This document shows, in pieces, positions 1-9,319 of a DNA stretch of 64,000 bases. The position numbers and the translations under genes were made by a program. The DNA comes from CANNDT01 sp945876205 (GTDB taxonomy: Bacteria > Acidobacteriota > Vicinamibacteria > Vicinamibacterales > UBA2999). Under the pieces are notes generated by a model that was not told the origin of the DNA, made no database searches, and saw nothing but the letters and a program-made list of their open reading frames with translations. The stretch covers positions 4,646 through 68,645 of the forward strand of contig CANNDT010000012.1 of the NCBI GenBank assembly GCA_947503365.1, read 5' to 3'. How positions within the stretch are numbered: the first letter of the stretch is position 1; each line of letters starts with the position of its first letter.

Positions 1-2027
1 GCAACACCGTGCCCGGCATCTTCGTCAACAAGAACGCCTACAATCCGAGTGCCTGGACGTACGACCCGGACCTGAGCAAGCAGATTCTCGTGGACGGGAC
101 GTGGCGGATGGCGGCCCTCCGGACGACGTGGCAGATGTCCCAGCGGAACAAGTTCATTCTGTACTGGGACGAGCAGAACCAGTGCCGGCGGTGCTTTGGC
201 GGCAACGAATTGGGCACGGAGACGCTCGAGGGCACCGGCCGGCTTCCCGCGAGCCCAAGCCGGATCTTTCAAGTCGGGTGGAAATCGCCGATGAGCCCCA
301 AGCTGCTCGCTGAGGCCCAGGTGAGCACGGCCGTCCTGCGCTGGGGACAGCAGCGTCGCGACGAGGAGCCCGCAACCGGGCCCGGCAGCGGTCTGATTCG
401 TGTAACGGAGCAGGCCGGCAGTATTCCGGGGCTGAGCTACCGGGCGCACAACTTCGCGAGCAACCCCGCCCTTGCCGTCCACTTCGGCGGCAGCCTCACG
501 TATGTGACGGGGACCCACAACATGAAAATCGGGTTCCTGAGGGACCATGGCTTCTGGGGGACCTACCAGTGGGCGAATCAGAATCTCAACTACCGGTTCC
601 GGGACGGCGTGCCGAACCAGCTCACGCAGTACCTCTGGCCCCTGGAGACCCAGGTGGATTTCGATCCCCTCGCCTTCTTTGCGCAGGATGCGTGGAGCAT
701 CAAGCGGCTGTCGCTCCAGTGGGGCGTCCGATACGAGAACTACCGGTCGAGCATTCCGGAGCACAGGGCCGCGGCGTTCGAGCGCACGTTGATGCTGCCT
801 GCCGAGGACGGCGCCAATTTTCATGACATCACGCCACGCCTTGGCGCGGCGTACGACGTGTTTGGGAATGGGAAGACGGCAATCAAGGTGTCCCTTGGCA
901 AGTATCCGATCGCGCAGGATGGCGGATCGAGCGTCTTCGCGCTGGCCATGGGGCGGATCGGTCGCATTGCAACGACGACCACGCGGACGTGGACCGATGC
1001 GAATCGGAACTTCGTCGCGGATTGCGACCTCAGTAGCCCGGCCGCCAACGGCGAGTGCGCGGCGATGGCGAACCAGCGATTCGGCACCGACCAGGTGCAA
1101 GCCAACTATGACCCGGCGATCACCCATGGGTGGGGGGTGCGGCCCTACAACTGGGAATTCTCGACGTCGATTCAGCACGAGCTCGTCCCACGGGTGGCGG
1201 TGACCCTCGGCTACTTCCGCCGCTCGTACGGGAACTTCGTCGTCACGGACAACCTCGCGGTGAGCCCCGCCGACTTCAGCCGGTACAGCGTCACGGCCAC
1301 GGACCCGCGCTTGCCGGGCGGTGGCGTCACGCTCACCGACCTGTACGATGTCACGCCCACGAAGTTCGGGCTCGTGGACAACTTCATTACCTCCGCGAAG
1401 AAGTTCGGAGACTATATTCAGCAGTACAACGGCGTGGATGCCACGCTGGCCGCGCGGATGGAGAACGGCCTTACCCTCCAGGGCGGTTTGAGCACCGGGA
1501 AGATGCTGATCGACACCTGCGACGTGACGCCGAAGATCGACAACCCGAGCAAGCTGTACTGCCGCCAGTCGTTCGGAACGGTGGCGGACAACGCCGGCCG
1601 CATCGTCGGGCCCACGCAGTTGAAGTTCCTGACGACCTACACGATTCCCCGCGTGGACGTGCAACTCGGTGGGACGTTCCAGTCCGTGCCCGGAGAGAGC
1701 ATCGCGGCCAACTATGTGGTCTCCAATGCCTTGGTCCAGCCGTCGCTCGGGCGGCCGCTGGCCGGAGGCGCCCCGAACGTCACCGTGAACCTGATGGAGC
1801 CGGGCTCGGCGTATAGCGACCGGATCAATCAGGTTGACCTGCGCATGGCCAAGGCGATCACCTTCGGGGGCAGGCGGCTGCAGGTCAGCGCCGACATCTT
1901 CAACGTGCTCAACGCCAACCCGGTACAGCGGCAGAACATGACGTTTCAACCCGGCGGATCCTGGCAGATCCCCACGTTGATTCTCGACGCCCGGTTGATC
2001 AAGTTTACGGCGCAACTGAACTTCTAG
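1..2027 (+). CDS. TonB-dependent receptor, C-terminal part (5' end outside window)
   Basis: Outer-membrane TonB-dependent receptor lacking its signal peptide, carboxypeptidase-regulatory domain and most of the plug, because the gene starts before the window. The frame is open from base 3, and the GTG at 9 is an internal Val: the region around 'NKNAYNP' aligns with internal positions of the complete receptors at 9860 and 44162. The visible 670 or so residues are beta-barrel sequence ending in the aromatic terminus 'TAQLNF', as expected for an outer-membrane barrel. Conserved stretches shared with the paralogs include 'VPNQLTQY', 'FAQDAWS', 'GWGVRPYNWEFSTS' and 'INQVDLRMAK'. The MBL gene begins 23 bp downstream, so it heads a four-gene operon. 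The substrate is unknown. Confidence 0.9.
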   Translation, partial: NTVPGIFVNKNAYNPSAWTYDPDLSKQILVDGTWRMAALRTTWQMSQRNKFILYWDEQNQCRRCFGGNELGTETLEGTGRLPASPSRIFQVGWKSPMSPKLLAEAQVSTAVLRWGQQRRDEEPATGPGSGLIRVTEQAGSIPGLSYRAHNFASNPALAVHFGGSLTYVTGTHNMKIGFLRDHGFWGTYQWANQNLNYRFRDGVPNQLTQYLWPLETQVDFDPLAFFAQDAWSIKRLSLQWGVRYENYRSSIPEHRAAAFERTLMLPAEDGANFHDITPRLGAAYDVFGNGKTAIKVSLGKYPIAQDGGSSVFALAMGRIGRIATTTTRTWTDANRNFVADCDLSSPAANGECAAMANQRFGTDQVQANYDPAITHGWGVRPYNWEFSTSIQHELVPRVAVTLGYFRRSYGNFVVTDNLAVSPADFSRYSVTATDPRLPGGGVTLTDLYDVTPTKFGLVDNFITSAKKFGDYIQQYNGVDATLAARMENGLTLQGGLSTGKMLIDTCDVTPKIDNPSKLYCRQSFGTVADNAGRIVGPTQLKFLTTYTIPRVDVQLGGTFQSVPGESIAANYVVSNALVQPSLGRPLAGGAPNVTVNLMEPGSAYSDRINQVDLRMAKAITFGGRRLQVSADIFNVLNANPVQRQNMTFQPGGSWQIPTLILDARLIKFTAQLNF

Positions 2028-2050
2028 CACCGAACGCAGGCTCAACCGAC

Positions 2051-3067
2051 ATGTACACGACGACGTGCCCATACCATCGTGCGAAGGCGGTGAGCCTCTG
2101 GCTCGCCGCCCTCCTCGTGCTCGCGGGCGGCCAATGGGCGCCCCGAGTCGACGCGCGGCAGGTGCCGAGCGCACCAGGAGCCCTCGAGACGATAGAGGTG
2201 CGCCCCAACTTCTACGTCATCGTCGGCGCCGGCGGCAATATCGCCGTGCAGGTCGGTCCTGACGGCGCCATCGTCGTCGACAGCGGCTCGGCCGCCATGG
2301 CCGATCAGGTCCTGGCGGCAATCAAGAAGCTCAGTCCGAAGCCGATTCGCTACATCTTCAACACGAGCGCCGACGCCGACCATGTCGGCGGCAATGAAAA
2401 GCTGGCCGCGGCCGGCCTGTCGTACAACAACAACGCGCAATTCGTCGGCGGGCCGTCCGCCGAGGTGGTGGCCCGCGAGGAGGTCCTTCTGAGGATGGGC
2501 GCGCCAACCGGCCAGCAATCCGCATTTCCAGCGAGCGCGTGGCCGACCGAAACGTTCACGATGAACACGAAATCGATGTACGCCAACGGCGAGGGGATCC
2601 AGGCGATCCATCAGCCCGCGGCACACACCGACGGTGACAGCATCGTCTTCTTCCGCCGGGCGGATGTGATCGTGACGGGTGACCTCGTGGACTTGCGGCG
2701 CTTTCCGGTTATCGATCGCGACAAGGGCGGCAGCATTCAGGGCGAGATCGCCGCGCTCAACCGGCTCCTCGTGCTCGCCATTCCGGCCATGCCGCTCGTC
2801 TGGCAGGAGGATCGCACCGTGCTGGTGCCCGGGCACGGGCGGCTCATGGATCACGCGGAGTTGACGGAGTACCGTGACATGGTCGTCATCATTCGCGACG
2901 TGGTGCAGCACATGATCGACAAGGGGATGACGCTGCCGCAGATCAAGGCGGCCAATCCCACCGAAGGCTTCCGCGCGCAGTACGGCTCCGACACCGGACC
3001 GTGGACCACTGACATGTTCGTGGAAGCGATTTATCAAGACCTCTCTGGCGCGGCGAAGAAGTCCTGA
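2051..3067 (+). CDS. Secreted MBL-fold metallo-hydrolase with altered metal site
   Basis: 338-residue metallo-beta-lactamase-fold protein with an N-terminal hydrophobic segment (about residues 14-27), so probably exported. The MBL core is clear: 'VGPDGAIVVDSGS', then 'NTSADADHVGGN', 'AAHTDGDSIVFF', 'VTGDLVD' and 'VPGHGRLMD'. The usual HxHxDH zinc motif reads S106-x-D108-x-D110-H111, so both first-site histidines are replaced, while the later His of 'AAHTDGD' and of 'PGHG' remain. It may bind a different metal set or have lost hydrolysis. It lies between the TBDR and a DLTGxW gene that starts 1 bp after its stop. A paralog in the same operon position lies at 47334. Substrate not predictable. 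Confidence 0.9.
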   Translation: MYTTTCPYHRAKAVSLWLAALLVLAGGQWAPRVDARQVPSAPGALETIEVRPNFYVIVGAGGNIAVQVGPDGAIVVDSGSAAMADQVLAAIKKLSPKPIRYIFNTSADADHVGGNEKLAAAGLSYNNNAQFVGGPSAEVVAREEVLLRMGAPTGQQSAFPASAWPTETFTMNTKSMYANGEGIQAIHQPAAHTDGDSIVFFRRADVIVTGDLVDLRRFPVIDRDKGGSIQGEIAALNRLLVLAIPAMPLVWQEDRTVLVPGHGRLMDHAELTEYRDMVVIIRDVVQHMIDKGMTLPQIKAANPTEGFRAQYGSDTGPWTTDMFVEAIYQDLSGAAKKS

Positions 3068-3068
3068 C

Positions 3069-3851
3069 ATGACGACGAAGCGACACACCTCCATCGTGAC
3101 GACGGCGCTGCTGCTCGCGCTGTCGGGCGGCGTCGCCGCCCAGGGCGGCAGGGCAGCCGGCGCCGCGCCGGCGCCTCCGACGACCGCACGAACGGCTGCG
3201 CCCATCGATCTCACCGGCTACTGGGTCGCGATCATTTCAGAAGACTGGCGGTGGCGGATGGTCACGCCGGCCAGGGGCGACTATGCCAGCATCCCGCTGA
3301 ACCCCGCTGGACAGCGGATCGCCGACGCCTGGGATCCTGCGAAGGATGAAGCCGCGGGTGAACAGTGCCGCGCCTACGGAGCACCCGGGCTCATGCGCGG
3401 GCCCACGCGGCTGCACGTCACGTGGCAGGACGACGAGACGCTGAAGGTGGAGGCCGACTACGGCATGCAGACACGCCTGCTCCAGTTTCGGACGCCTGCC
3501 GCGGCGGCTGCCGCCCGGCCGACGTGGCAGGGTCAGTCGGCGGCGCAGTGGGTGTTGCCCGCCGCCGGACGCGGAGGGGCGACCGGCCCGCGCTACGGCT
3601 CCATGAAGTCCGTGACCACGCGGCTGCGGCCGGGCTACTTGCGCAAGAACGGGGTGCCGTACAGCGCAAGTACGGTATTCACCGAATACTGGGACGCGCA
3701 CAAGCTGCCGAATGGCGATCAGTACATGGTGGTGAGCAACGTGGTTGACGACCCGGCGAATCTGCAGATTCCGTGGGTCACGTCGTTGCACTTCAAGAAA
3801 GAACCGGACGGCAGCAAGTGGGATCCCACGCCGTGCTCGGCGAGGTTGTGA
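3069..3851 (+). CDS. Secreted protein of the 'DL(S/T)GxW' group (EDWRWRM subtype)
   Basis: 260 residues with an N-terminal signal peptide ending near 'GVAAQ', a low-complexity Ala/Pro linker, then 'PIDLTGYWVAIISEDWRWRM'. I recognise no enzyme family. Other fixed points are 'WDPAKDEAAGEQCRAYGAPGLMRGP', which holds a single Cys, and the C-terminal 'SLHFKKEPDGSKWDPTPC', which holds the other. These two cysteines could form a periplasmic disulphide. A close paralog with the same landmarks lies at 48380, again directly after an MBL gene. The start is 1 bp after the MBL stop and the stop overlaps the next possible ATG, so expression is probably coupled. Function unknown. Confidence 0.85.
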   Translation: MTTKRHTSIVTTALLLALSGGVAAQGGRAAGAAPAPPTTARTAAPIDLTGYWVAIISEDWRWRMVTPARGDYASIPLNPAGQRIADAWDPAKDEAAGEQCRAYGAPGLMRGPTRLHVTWQDDETLKVEADYGMQTRLLQFRTPAAAAAARPTWQGQSAAQWVLPAAGRGGATGPRYGSMKSVTTRLRPGYLRKNGVPYSASTVFTEYWDAHKLPNGDQYMVVSNVVDDPANLQIPWVTSLHFKKEPDGSKWDPTPCSARL

Positions 3852-3871
3852 TGGCCGTCAGGAGCCTCCGT

Positions 3872-4882
3872 ATGAACGCAATGAGACTCACGCGTGCGGT
3901 CAGCACCGTCTGGGCGCTGGTGCTGCTGAGCACGCCGGCATGGGCGCAGATCGATCTCACGGGGTCGTGGGCGCCCCGCATGCACGAGGACTGGATGGAG
4001 CGCGGGCCCGGCCGCGACATCGTCGATTACACCGGGCTGCCGCTGACCGACGAGGGGCGCGCCAAAGCGCTCAAGTGGGAACAGACGGTCTATACCATGC
4101 TGGAGCGGCAGTGCCTGCTCCTGTCGCCGTACGTCACCGCGTTCGAGCCGCAGGGCCTGCGAATCTGGAGCGAATCGGAGGACGGACGGATCGTCGCGTG
4201 GAAGGTCGGCGGCACCATCGAGCACTCGATTATCACGATATGGATGGATGGGCGCCCCCACCCGTCCGAGAGCGCGCTTCGCTCCTTCTCCGGCTTCTCG
4301 ACGGGGACCTGGGAAGGGGACACGCTGGCCGTTCGCACGACCCACCTGAAAGCCGCCAACCTGCGCCGGGGGAATGGAAGCTCGGCCAGCGATCAGGCCA
4401 CGGTGACCGCCTACTTCACTCGGCATGAGGACCTGCTGACGGTCACGACGATCCAGGAGGATCCGGTCTACCTGTCGGAGCCGTGGGTCGTCAGCCGGAC
4501 GTGGCAGCTCGACACGCGCGGCAATCTCCAGCAGTTCAGCCCGTGCTTCGCCAAGACCGAGATCCCGCGACTCGAGGATTCCGGCATCGTGCCCCACGTC
4601 CTGCCCGGCGAAAACACGGACGTCGACTTCATGACGAAGACCTACAACATCCCGCGCGAGGCGCTGCTGGGATACGCCGAAACGACCTATCCGGAATATC
4701 GGAAGAAGCTGCAGGGCACCTACAAGCAGCCGACCCAGTGCACGCGGTACTGCTGCGGATGGCTTGGCTTTCAGGGGTTGCCAGACTCCGCGCCGAATCT
4801 GAGGTGCATCATCGGCGGTGGATACGGCGCGCTGGATCAGGAAATTCTCAAGGCCAACGCCGCCGCCGCACAGAAGAAGTAA
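3872..4882 (+). CDS. Secreted protein of the 'DL(S/T)GxW' group (EDWxERxPG subtype)
   Basis: 336-residue exported protein of unknown function. ATG 3872 is preferred over the in-frame ATG at 3851 because CAGGAG lies 7 nt upstream. The signal peptide ends near 'PAWAQ', and the mature protein opens 'IDLTGSWAPRMHEDWMERGPG'. Further landmarks are 'PQGLRIWSES', 'WMDGRPHPSES', 'GTWEGDTLAVRTTHLK' and a C-terminal cysteine-rich patch 'QCTRYCCGW'. The paralog at 49192 has all of these. Its last 17 codons recur as a relic at 17498-17551. It closes the four-gene operon that begins before base 1. Confidence 0.85.
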   Translation: MNAMRLTRAVSTVWALVLLSTPAWAQIDLTGSWAPRMHEDWMERGPGRDIVDYTGLPLTDEGRAKALKWEQTVYTMLERQCLLLSPYVTAFEPQGLRIWSESEDGRIVAWKVGGTIEHSIITIWMDGRPHPSESALRSFSGFSTGTWEGDTLAVRTTHLKAANLRRGNGSSASDQATVTAYFTRHEDLLTVTTIQEDPVYLSEPWVVSRTWQLDTRGNLQQFSPCFAKTEIPRLEDSGIVPHVLPGENTDVDFMTKTYNIPREALLGYAETTYPEYRKKLQGTYKQPTQCTRYCCGWLGFQGLPDSAPNLRCIIGGGYGALDQEILKANAAAAQKK

Positions 4883-4920
4883 GCGCTGACGCGCAGCGCG
4901 AGCCGGACTGCCTCGCGGTG

Positions 4921-5010
4921 TTGCGGCCAAACCGCCCGTACGGTCGAATGTCGGGTCTGTCACGCCGTCGCCAGACGGGTCGGGCTGAAGGAGTTCAACT
5001 TCCAATGGAA
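4921..5010 (+). repeat. Leader repeat, copy 1 (also at 17711), with promoter-like boxes
   Basis: About 90 bp upstream of the receptor at 5031 that aligns with 17711-17812; the shared core includes 'CGCCAGACGGG' and 'GGCTGAAGGAGTTC'. It begins with a possible promoter: TTGCGG (4921-4926), a 17-bp spacer and TCGAAT (4944-4949). The spacing matches that of the boxes at 9788, 17711, 39680 and 44088, but the upstream CCGGTAT half is missing here. The just-preceding 'AGCCGGACTGCCTCGCG' resembles the inverted TPR-gene relic at 17558-17650, so this spacer looks like a partly deleted version of the 17.5 kb spacer. Confidence 0.5.
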
Positions 5011-5030
5011 TCGCAGTGAGAGGTGAAGTG

Positions 5031-8000
5031 ATGCGCTTCGGAAGAAAGTGCACGACCGCCACGCTGATTCTCTTGTTTGTTCTTGCAATCAGCGCTTCCG
5101 CCTGGGCGCAGGCCACCGCCCAGCTCAACGGCCGGGTGGCTGATGAGAGCGGCGCCGTGCTGCCCGGGGTGACCGTCACAGTGACGCAGATCGACACGGG
5201 GTTCACCCGAACCGCGGTGACCGATGCGGACGGGTCGTACGTGATGCCGAACCTGCCGACCGGCCCGTACCGGTTGGAGGTCACGCTGCAGGGCTTCCGA
5301 ACCTACGCGCAGACCGGCATCGTGCTGCAGGTCGGCGCCACACCTACGATCAATGTGGCCCTTGGGCTTGGGGGCCTCGAGGAGACTGTGTCTGTCGAGG
5401 CGTCGGCGCCGCTCGTGGATGTGCGGAGCGCCGGCATCAGCGAGGTGGTTGAGCAGGAGCGGATCGTGGAGCTTCCGCTCCAGGGGCGCCAGGTGACCGA
5501 CCTCATCGTGCTGGCTGGCGCGGCCGTCAACACGGGCACCGTCAGCACCAGTCGCGGCATGCCCGGGACGGTCGCGATCTCGGTCGCCGGGGGCTTGCGT
5601 GTGGGCGTGTCGTACACCCTCGACGGGGCCATGCACAACAACACGTACGACAACCAGAACATGCCGCTGCCGTTTCCCGATGCGCTGCAGGAGTTCAGCG
5701 TGTCCACCGGCGGCCTGGCCGCCGCGAGCGGTGTGCACGCGGTGGCGTCGGTCAACGCGGTGACCAAGGCGGGCACGAACCGGCTCTCAGGGAACCTGTT
5801 CGAGTTCTTCCGCGACCAGCGGTTCAACGCGACGAACGCGTTTGCCCCCGTTGGGTCCGATGGTAAGAAACTCGGCGATGCGCTGCGGCGCAATCAGTTC
5901 GGTGGAACGATCGGTGGTCCGATCGTCAAGGACAAGCTCTTCTTTTTCGGTGGGTACCAAGGCACGAGAGTCGTGGCGCGGCCCACCGGCAACATTTCGT
6001 TTGTGCCCACCGCCGCGATGATGGCGGGCGACTTCACGGCCCTCGCCTCGCCCGCGTGCAATGGCGGCCGTCAGATTGCGTTGCGCGCGCCGTTCGTGAA
6101 CAACCGGGTCGCTCCTTCCCAGCTCAGTCCGGCGGCGCTCAAGATCGCGAACTCCGGATACCTCCCGAGCACGACCGACCCGTGTGGCCAGGTGACCTGG
6201 GAGCAGCCGCTCGACAAGAACGATTGGCAGGGGGTGGGTCGGGTGGACTACCAGTGGGGTGCCAATCACTCGGTGTTCGGGCGGTACATGCAGACCTTCG
6301 AGTTCCGGCTGCCGGCCATCGAGCCCACGCACAACGTCCTGACGGCCACAAACGCGATCGGCCCGAACAGGCGTGCCCGAGCCCAATCCTTTGCCTTCGG
6401 CGACACCCAGGTGCTGGGCTCCAACACGGTCAACGCGTTCCGGGTGACCTGGAATCAGACCGCACTTCGCATGAACGACCCGGCGGACGCGTTCTTGGAT
6501 ACCGCCTCTCTGGGGATCAAGGTCCATACGTACCTCCCGGGAGTGCTGTCGCTCGCCGTGGCCAACGCCTTCACGATTAGCGGTGGAGACGCGGTCAAGA
6601 TGGTGCTGGACAACGAGGCCTACCAGGTGGCCAACGATCTCACGCTGGTTCGGGGAAGCCACCAGCTCGCGGTCGGCGGGAACGTGGCGTACTGGACGTC
6701 CGAGACACAAAACTTTGCGCGTGCCGTGGGGGATTTCAATTTCAACGGCACGGTGACCGGCTTGGCGCTGGCGGACTTCATGACAGGACAGTTGGCCCGG
6801 CTGCGGCACTCCGGGCCCGGTGTCCTGCCGCTGCACCAGATCTACCTTGGGCTCTATGGCCAAGACACCTGGCGCACGACGAGCCGTGTGACGGTGAACG
6901 CGGGCCTTCGCTGGGAGCCCTTCTTCGGCCAGCAGATCGAGAATGGCTCGATCACGAATTTCAGTGTCGACAACTTCCGGACGGGGATCAGGAGCAATCG
7001 GTTCGTGAACGCGCCAGCCGGACTGCTCTACCCAGGCGACCCCGGGTTTCCCGCCGGTCGATCGGGCATGAAGAAGCAATGGACGAATCTGTCCCCGCGA
7101 GCAGGGGTGGCCTGGGACGTGACCGGGGACGGCCGCACGGCGGTGCGCTCCTCGTACGGGCTGGCCTATGATTTCGTGAGCGCGCAGTATCTTTACATCG
7201 CCGGCTCGGCGCCCCCGTTCAGCAACCGCCTCGAGTTGAATGGGGTGATGCCGTTCGAGGATCCTTACAGCACGGTGCCCGGTGGGCAGACGCATCCAGT
7301 GCCGAACGATCCTCCCGCGAACGCGGCCTATCCGGGTTTCGGTGCGTTCGGTACGATCGACCCTGACAATAACTCCCCCCGCGTGCAGTCCTGGAACGTC
7401 ACGCTGGAACGCCAGCTTGGGAGCGTCTGGCAGACATCGGTGAGCTATCTCGGGAGCTACGCGGATCGTCTGTGGGGCGGGGTGCAGGTGAACCCCGGGC
7501 TCTTCCTGGGGCTCAATCCCTGCACGCTCAACGGAGTGTCGTATCCCGTCTGCACGACGGCCGCCAATCTGGACCGTCGGCGCGTACTGATTCTGGAGAA
7601 TCCGGCGGTGGGGCAGTTCTTCGGTCCCGTGGATCGCCACGACGATGTGGGCCAGCAGAGTTATGCCGGTCTGAAGCTGTCGGTCCAGCGCCGCGCCGCC
7701 AGTGGGGTGAGCCTGAGCGGGAACTACACCGTCTCCCGCTGCGAGGCCGACACGGGATCCTCCTTTTCGTTCGCGCAGTTCAGTAGCGGCTACACCGACC
7801 CCAATAATCCGTCGTTCGATCGCGGCAATTGCACCCAGAGTCGGACGCACATCGCCAACGTGTCGGTGGGGGCGGAGACGCCGCAGTTTACCAACGCCAC
7901 GCTGCGAGCGGTGGCCTCCGGCTGGAGAGCGTCGGGCATCATCAGCGCGCGGTCGGGCAGCTGGCTCACCGTGACGACTACCACCGATGTTGCGGCGACC

Positions 8001-8354
8001 GGCATCGCCAACCAGCGGGTCAACCAGCTGCTCAAGGATCCGTATGAGGACAAGACGCTGGATACCTATCTGAACCGCGCCGCGTTCGCGCTGCCGGCGG
8101 CGGGCACGCTGGGTGACCATCGCAACGGCAGTATCGAAGGTCCTGGATTCTGGAATGTCGATCTGGCGATTACGAGACGCCTCTCTCTCGCTGGACGGCA
8201 GACGCTGGAGCTTCGGGTGGAGACGTTCAACGTGTTGAACAACTTCAACTGGGGCAATCCGGTTACGAACTTCAATGCCGCCACGTTCGGCCGGATCCTG
8301 TCCCAGGAGGGCGATCCACGCATTATGCAGTTCGGCGTCAAGTACGGCTTCTAG
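5031..8354 (+). CDS. Oar-like TonB-dependent receptor with carboxypeptidase-regulatory domain
   Basis: 1,107-residue outer-membrane receptor. ATG 5031 is chosen over GTG 5016 because AGGTGA precedes it closely. The signal peptide ends at 'ASAWAQ'. Residues of about 30-115 form a carboxypeptidase-regulatory-like domain ('GRVADESGAVLPGVTVTV', 'DGSYVMPNLPTGPYRLEV'), followed by a plug ('ISVAGGLRVGVSYTLDG') and a long barrel ending 'MQFGVKYGF'. It belongs to the Oar-like type, distinct from the receptors at 9860 and 44162. An internal stretch (7301-7388) is duplicated as a relic at 13047-13134. It is probably transcribed from its own leader. The substrate is unknown; Oar-like receptors have been linked to large or polymeric substrates. 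Confidence 0.95.
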   Translation: MRFGRKCTTATLILLFVLAISASAWAQATAQLNGRVADESGAVLPGVTVTVTQIDTGFTRTAVTDADGSYVMPNLPTGPYRLEVTLQGFRTYAQTGIVLQVGATPTINVALGLGGLEETVSVEASAPLVDVRSAGISEVVEQERIVELPLQGRQVTDLIVLAGAAVNTGTVSTSRGMPGTVAISVAGGLRVGVSYTLDGAMHNNTYDNQNMPLPFPDALQEFSVSTGGLAAASGVHAVASVNAVTKAGTNRLSGNLFEFFRDQRFNATNAFAPVGSDGKKLGDALRRNQFGGTIGGPIVKDKLFFFGGYQGTRVVARPTGNISFVPTAAMMAGDFTALASPACNGGRQIALRAPFVNNRVAPSQLSPAALKIANSGYLPSTTDPCGQVTWEQPLDKNDWQGVGRVDYQWGANHSVFGRYMQTFEFRLPAIEPTHNVLTATNAIGPNRRARAQSFAFGDTQVLGSNTVNAFRVTWNQTALRMNDPADAFLDTASLGIKVHTYLPGVLSLAVANAFTISGGDAVKMVLDNEAYQVANDLTLVRGSHQLAVGGNVAYWTSETQNFARAVGDFNFNGTVTGLALADFMTGQLARLRHSGPGVLPLHQIYLGLYGQDTWRTTSRVTVNAGLRWEPFFGQQIENGSITNFSVDNFRTGIRSNRFVNAPAGLLYPGDPGFPAGRSGMKKQWTNLSPRAGVAWDVTGDGRTAVRSSYGLAYDFVSAQYLYIAGSAPPFSNRLELNGVMPFEDPYSTVPGGQTHPVPNDPPANAAYPGFGAFGTIDPDNNSPRVQSWNVTLERQLGSVWQTSVSYLGSYADRLWGGVQVNPGLFLGLNPCTLNGVSYPVCTTAANLDRRRVLILENPAVGQFFGPVDRHDDVGQQSYAGLKLSVQRRAASGVSLSGNYTVSRCEADTGSSFSFAQFSSGYTDPNNPSFDRGNCTQSRTHIANVSVGAETPQFTNATLRAVASGWRASGIISARSGSWLTVTTTTDVAATGIANQRVNQLLKDPYEDKTLDTYLNRAAFALPAAGTLGDHRNGSIEGPGFWNVDLAITRRLSLAGRQTLELRVETFNVLNNFNWGNPVTNFNAATFGRILSQEGDPRIMQFGVKYGF

Positions 8355-8390
8355 AGCGAAACCGGGCGGCGAGTGCGGTGTGCGCTTCGC

Positions 8391-8496
8391 TCCGCACTGA
8401 AGAACAGCGTGGCGCTGGCGTACTACGAACTCGGGGGCTCGAAGCCAAACCGACCTTGACTTGGAGCTTGTGATGACTTCTCGCACGCACATGTGA
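8391..8496 (+). pseudogene. Relic of the leader and first codons of the 17882 gene
   Basis: This stretch resembles 17800-17905. Shared words include 'GTGCGCTTCGC' (starting a few bases earlier), 'GCTGGCGT', 'GAACTCGGG' and 'CGCACGCA'. At 8473 there is ATG ACT TCT CGC ACG CAC ATG TGA, a seven-codon echo (MTSRTHM) of the start of the copper-monooxygenase-like gene at 17882 (MAYRTHMLM). The reading stops there, and 8 bp later the 3' end of an unrelated gene begins. It is best read as a deletion scar. Confidence 0.55.
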
Positions 8497-8503
8497 CAGG
8501 GTA

Positions 8504-8626
8504 ACCACCACGTCGAATTCGGGATTCCTGCGGTACCAATGGGCCTGTTCCCGGCGCGACAACTACGATCACTTCGAGAAGGTCGGCGCCGGCGGCACCG
8601 TCGGAGACAGCAGCTTCAAGCGGTAA
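8504..8626 (+). pseudogene. 3'-terminal relic (40 codons) of a 'PDLSGDW' secreted-protein gene
   Basis: An in-frame stretch ending in TAA whose translation ('...SNSGFLRYQWACSRRDNYDH...SSFKR') matches the last 40 residues of the intact gene at 13202-14086 almost residue for residue. There is no start codon or upstream coding sequence. The DNA match to the end of the 13202 gene is also very close, so the duplication is recent or maintained by conversion. It is unlikely to encode a protein. Confidence 0.8.
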
Positions 8627-8656
8627 CAGGGCCGCACGGTAAACGAGTGCCTCCTC

Positions 8657-9235
8657 ATGAAACGATCTTACGTAGCTCCAGCGATCGCCGTGTGTACCCT
8701 CCTGGTCACATTGTTTCCCGCGAGCATCGTCGGGACGCAGAGGGAGGGACAAGGACGCGGCGACGCGGCTCGCGGACGCGGGCCGGAACCACAGCCACCT
8801 CCCCAGGCCGGCCACCCCTCCGGCAAGCTGATTGTCACCGGTGACGTGGCACTGTTCATCGATCCGAGTAGTCCTGACAACTGCATCCTGGCCAATCGCT
8901 TCAAGAAGGGGCAGCGCCTCGGCTTCCGCATGACCGCAACCGATGGCGGGACGGGCGAGCCGGAGAACACAGCGATGTTAACGGCGCACCTGACGGTCGG
9001 GGGGAAGACGATCGACGTGCCAATGCGGTTCCGCGGTGCCGCCGGACGCGACGCCCCGCCACCACGCGGCTACCTGCGAGCGCCCTACAATCTCTGGACG
9101 GGATTCTGGGTAGTGCCTGACGACGCACCAACGGGCACGTTCAGTTACACCGTGACGGCGACGGACAAGTTCGGTCGAAGCGCCACCTTCGTGCCGTACC
9201 CATACGCAAACTCGCAGGTCACGATCGTTCAATAA
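8657..9235 (+). CDS. Secreted protein of unknown function (paralog of 39730)
   Basis: 192 residues: a signal peptide (residues 1 to about 27), a Gly/Arg/Pro linker, then a compact domain from 'GKLIVTGDVALFIDP' to the end. Conserved with the paralog at 39730 are 'NRFKKGQRLGFRMTATDGGTGEPENTA', an Asn-Cys pair near the domain start, 'YNLWTGFWVVPDDAPTGTFSYTVTATDKFGR' and the terminal 'NSQVTIVQ'. The alternating pattern suggests an Ig-like or other beta-sandwich domain; that is inference. No catalytic motif is visible. It follows the relics at 8391-8626 and has no strong ribosome-binding site. Confidence 0.8.
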   Translation: MKRSYVAPAIAVCTLLVTLFPASIVGTQREGQGRGDAARGRGPEPQPPPQAGHPSGKLIVTGDVALFIDPSSPDNCILANRFKKGQRLGFRMTATDGGTGEPENTAMLTAHLTVGGKTIDVPMRFRGAAGRDAPPPRGYLRAPYNLWTGFWVVPDDAPTGTFSYTVTATDKFGRSATFVPYPYANSQVTIVQ

Positions 9236-9319
9236 CGGCATGTCCGGAGACAAGATCTCGAGATCCATGTCGGCGAAGCGCTCGAAATCGTCCCTCGCTG
9301 CTTGAGATTTCTAGCGCTC

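Noticed and set aside
2051..3067. Beta-lactamase resistance gene
   Set aside because: The fold is MBL, but the zinc motif is altered and the gene sits in a receptor operon; nothing supports antibiotic hydrolysis.
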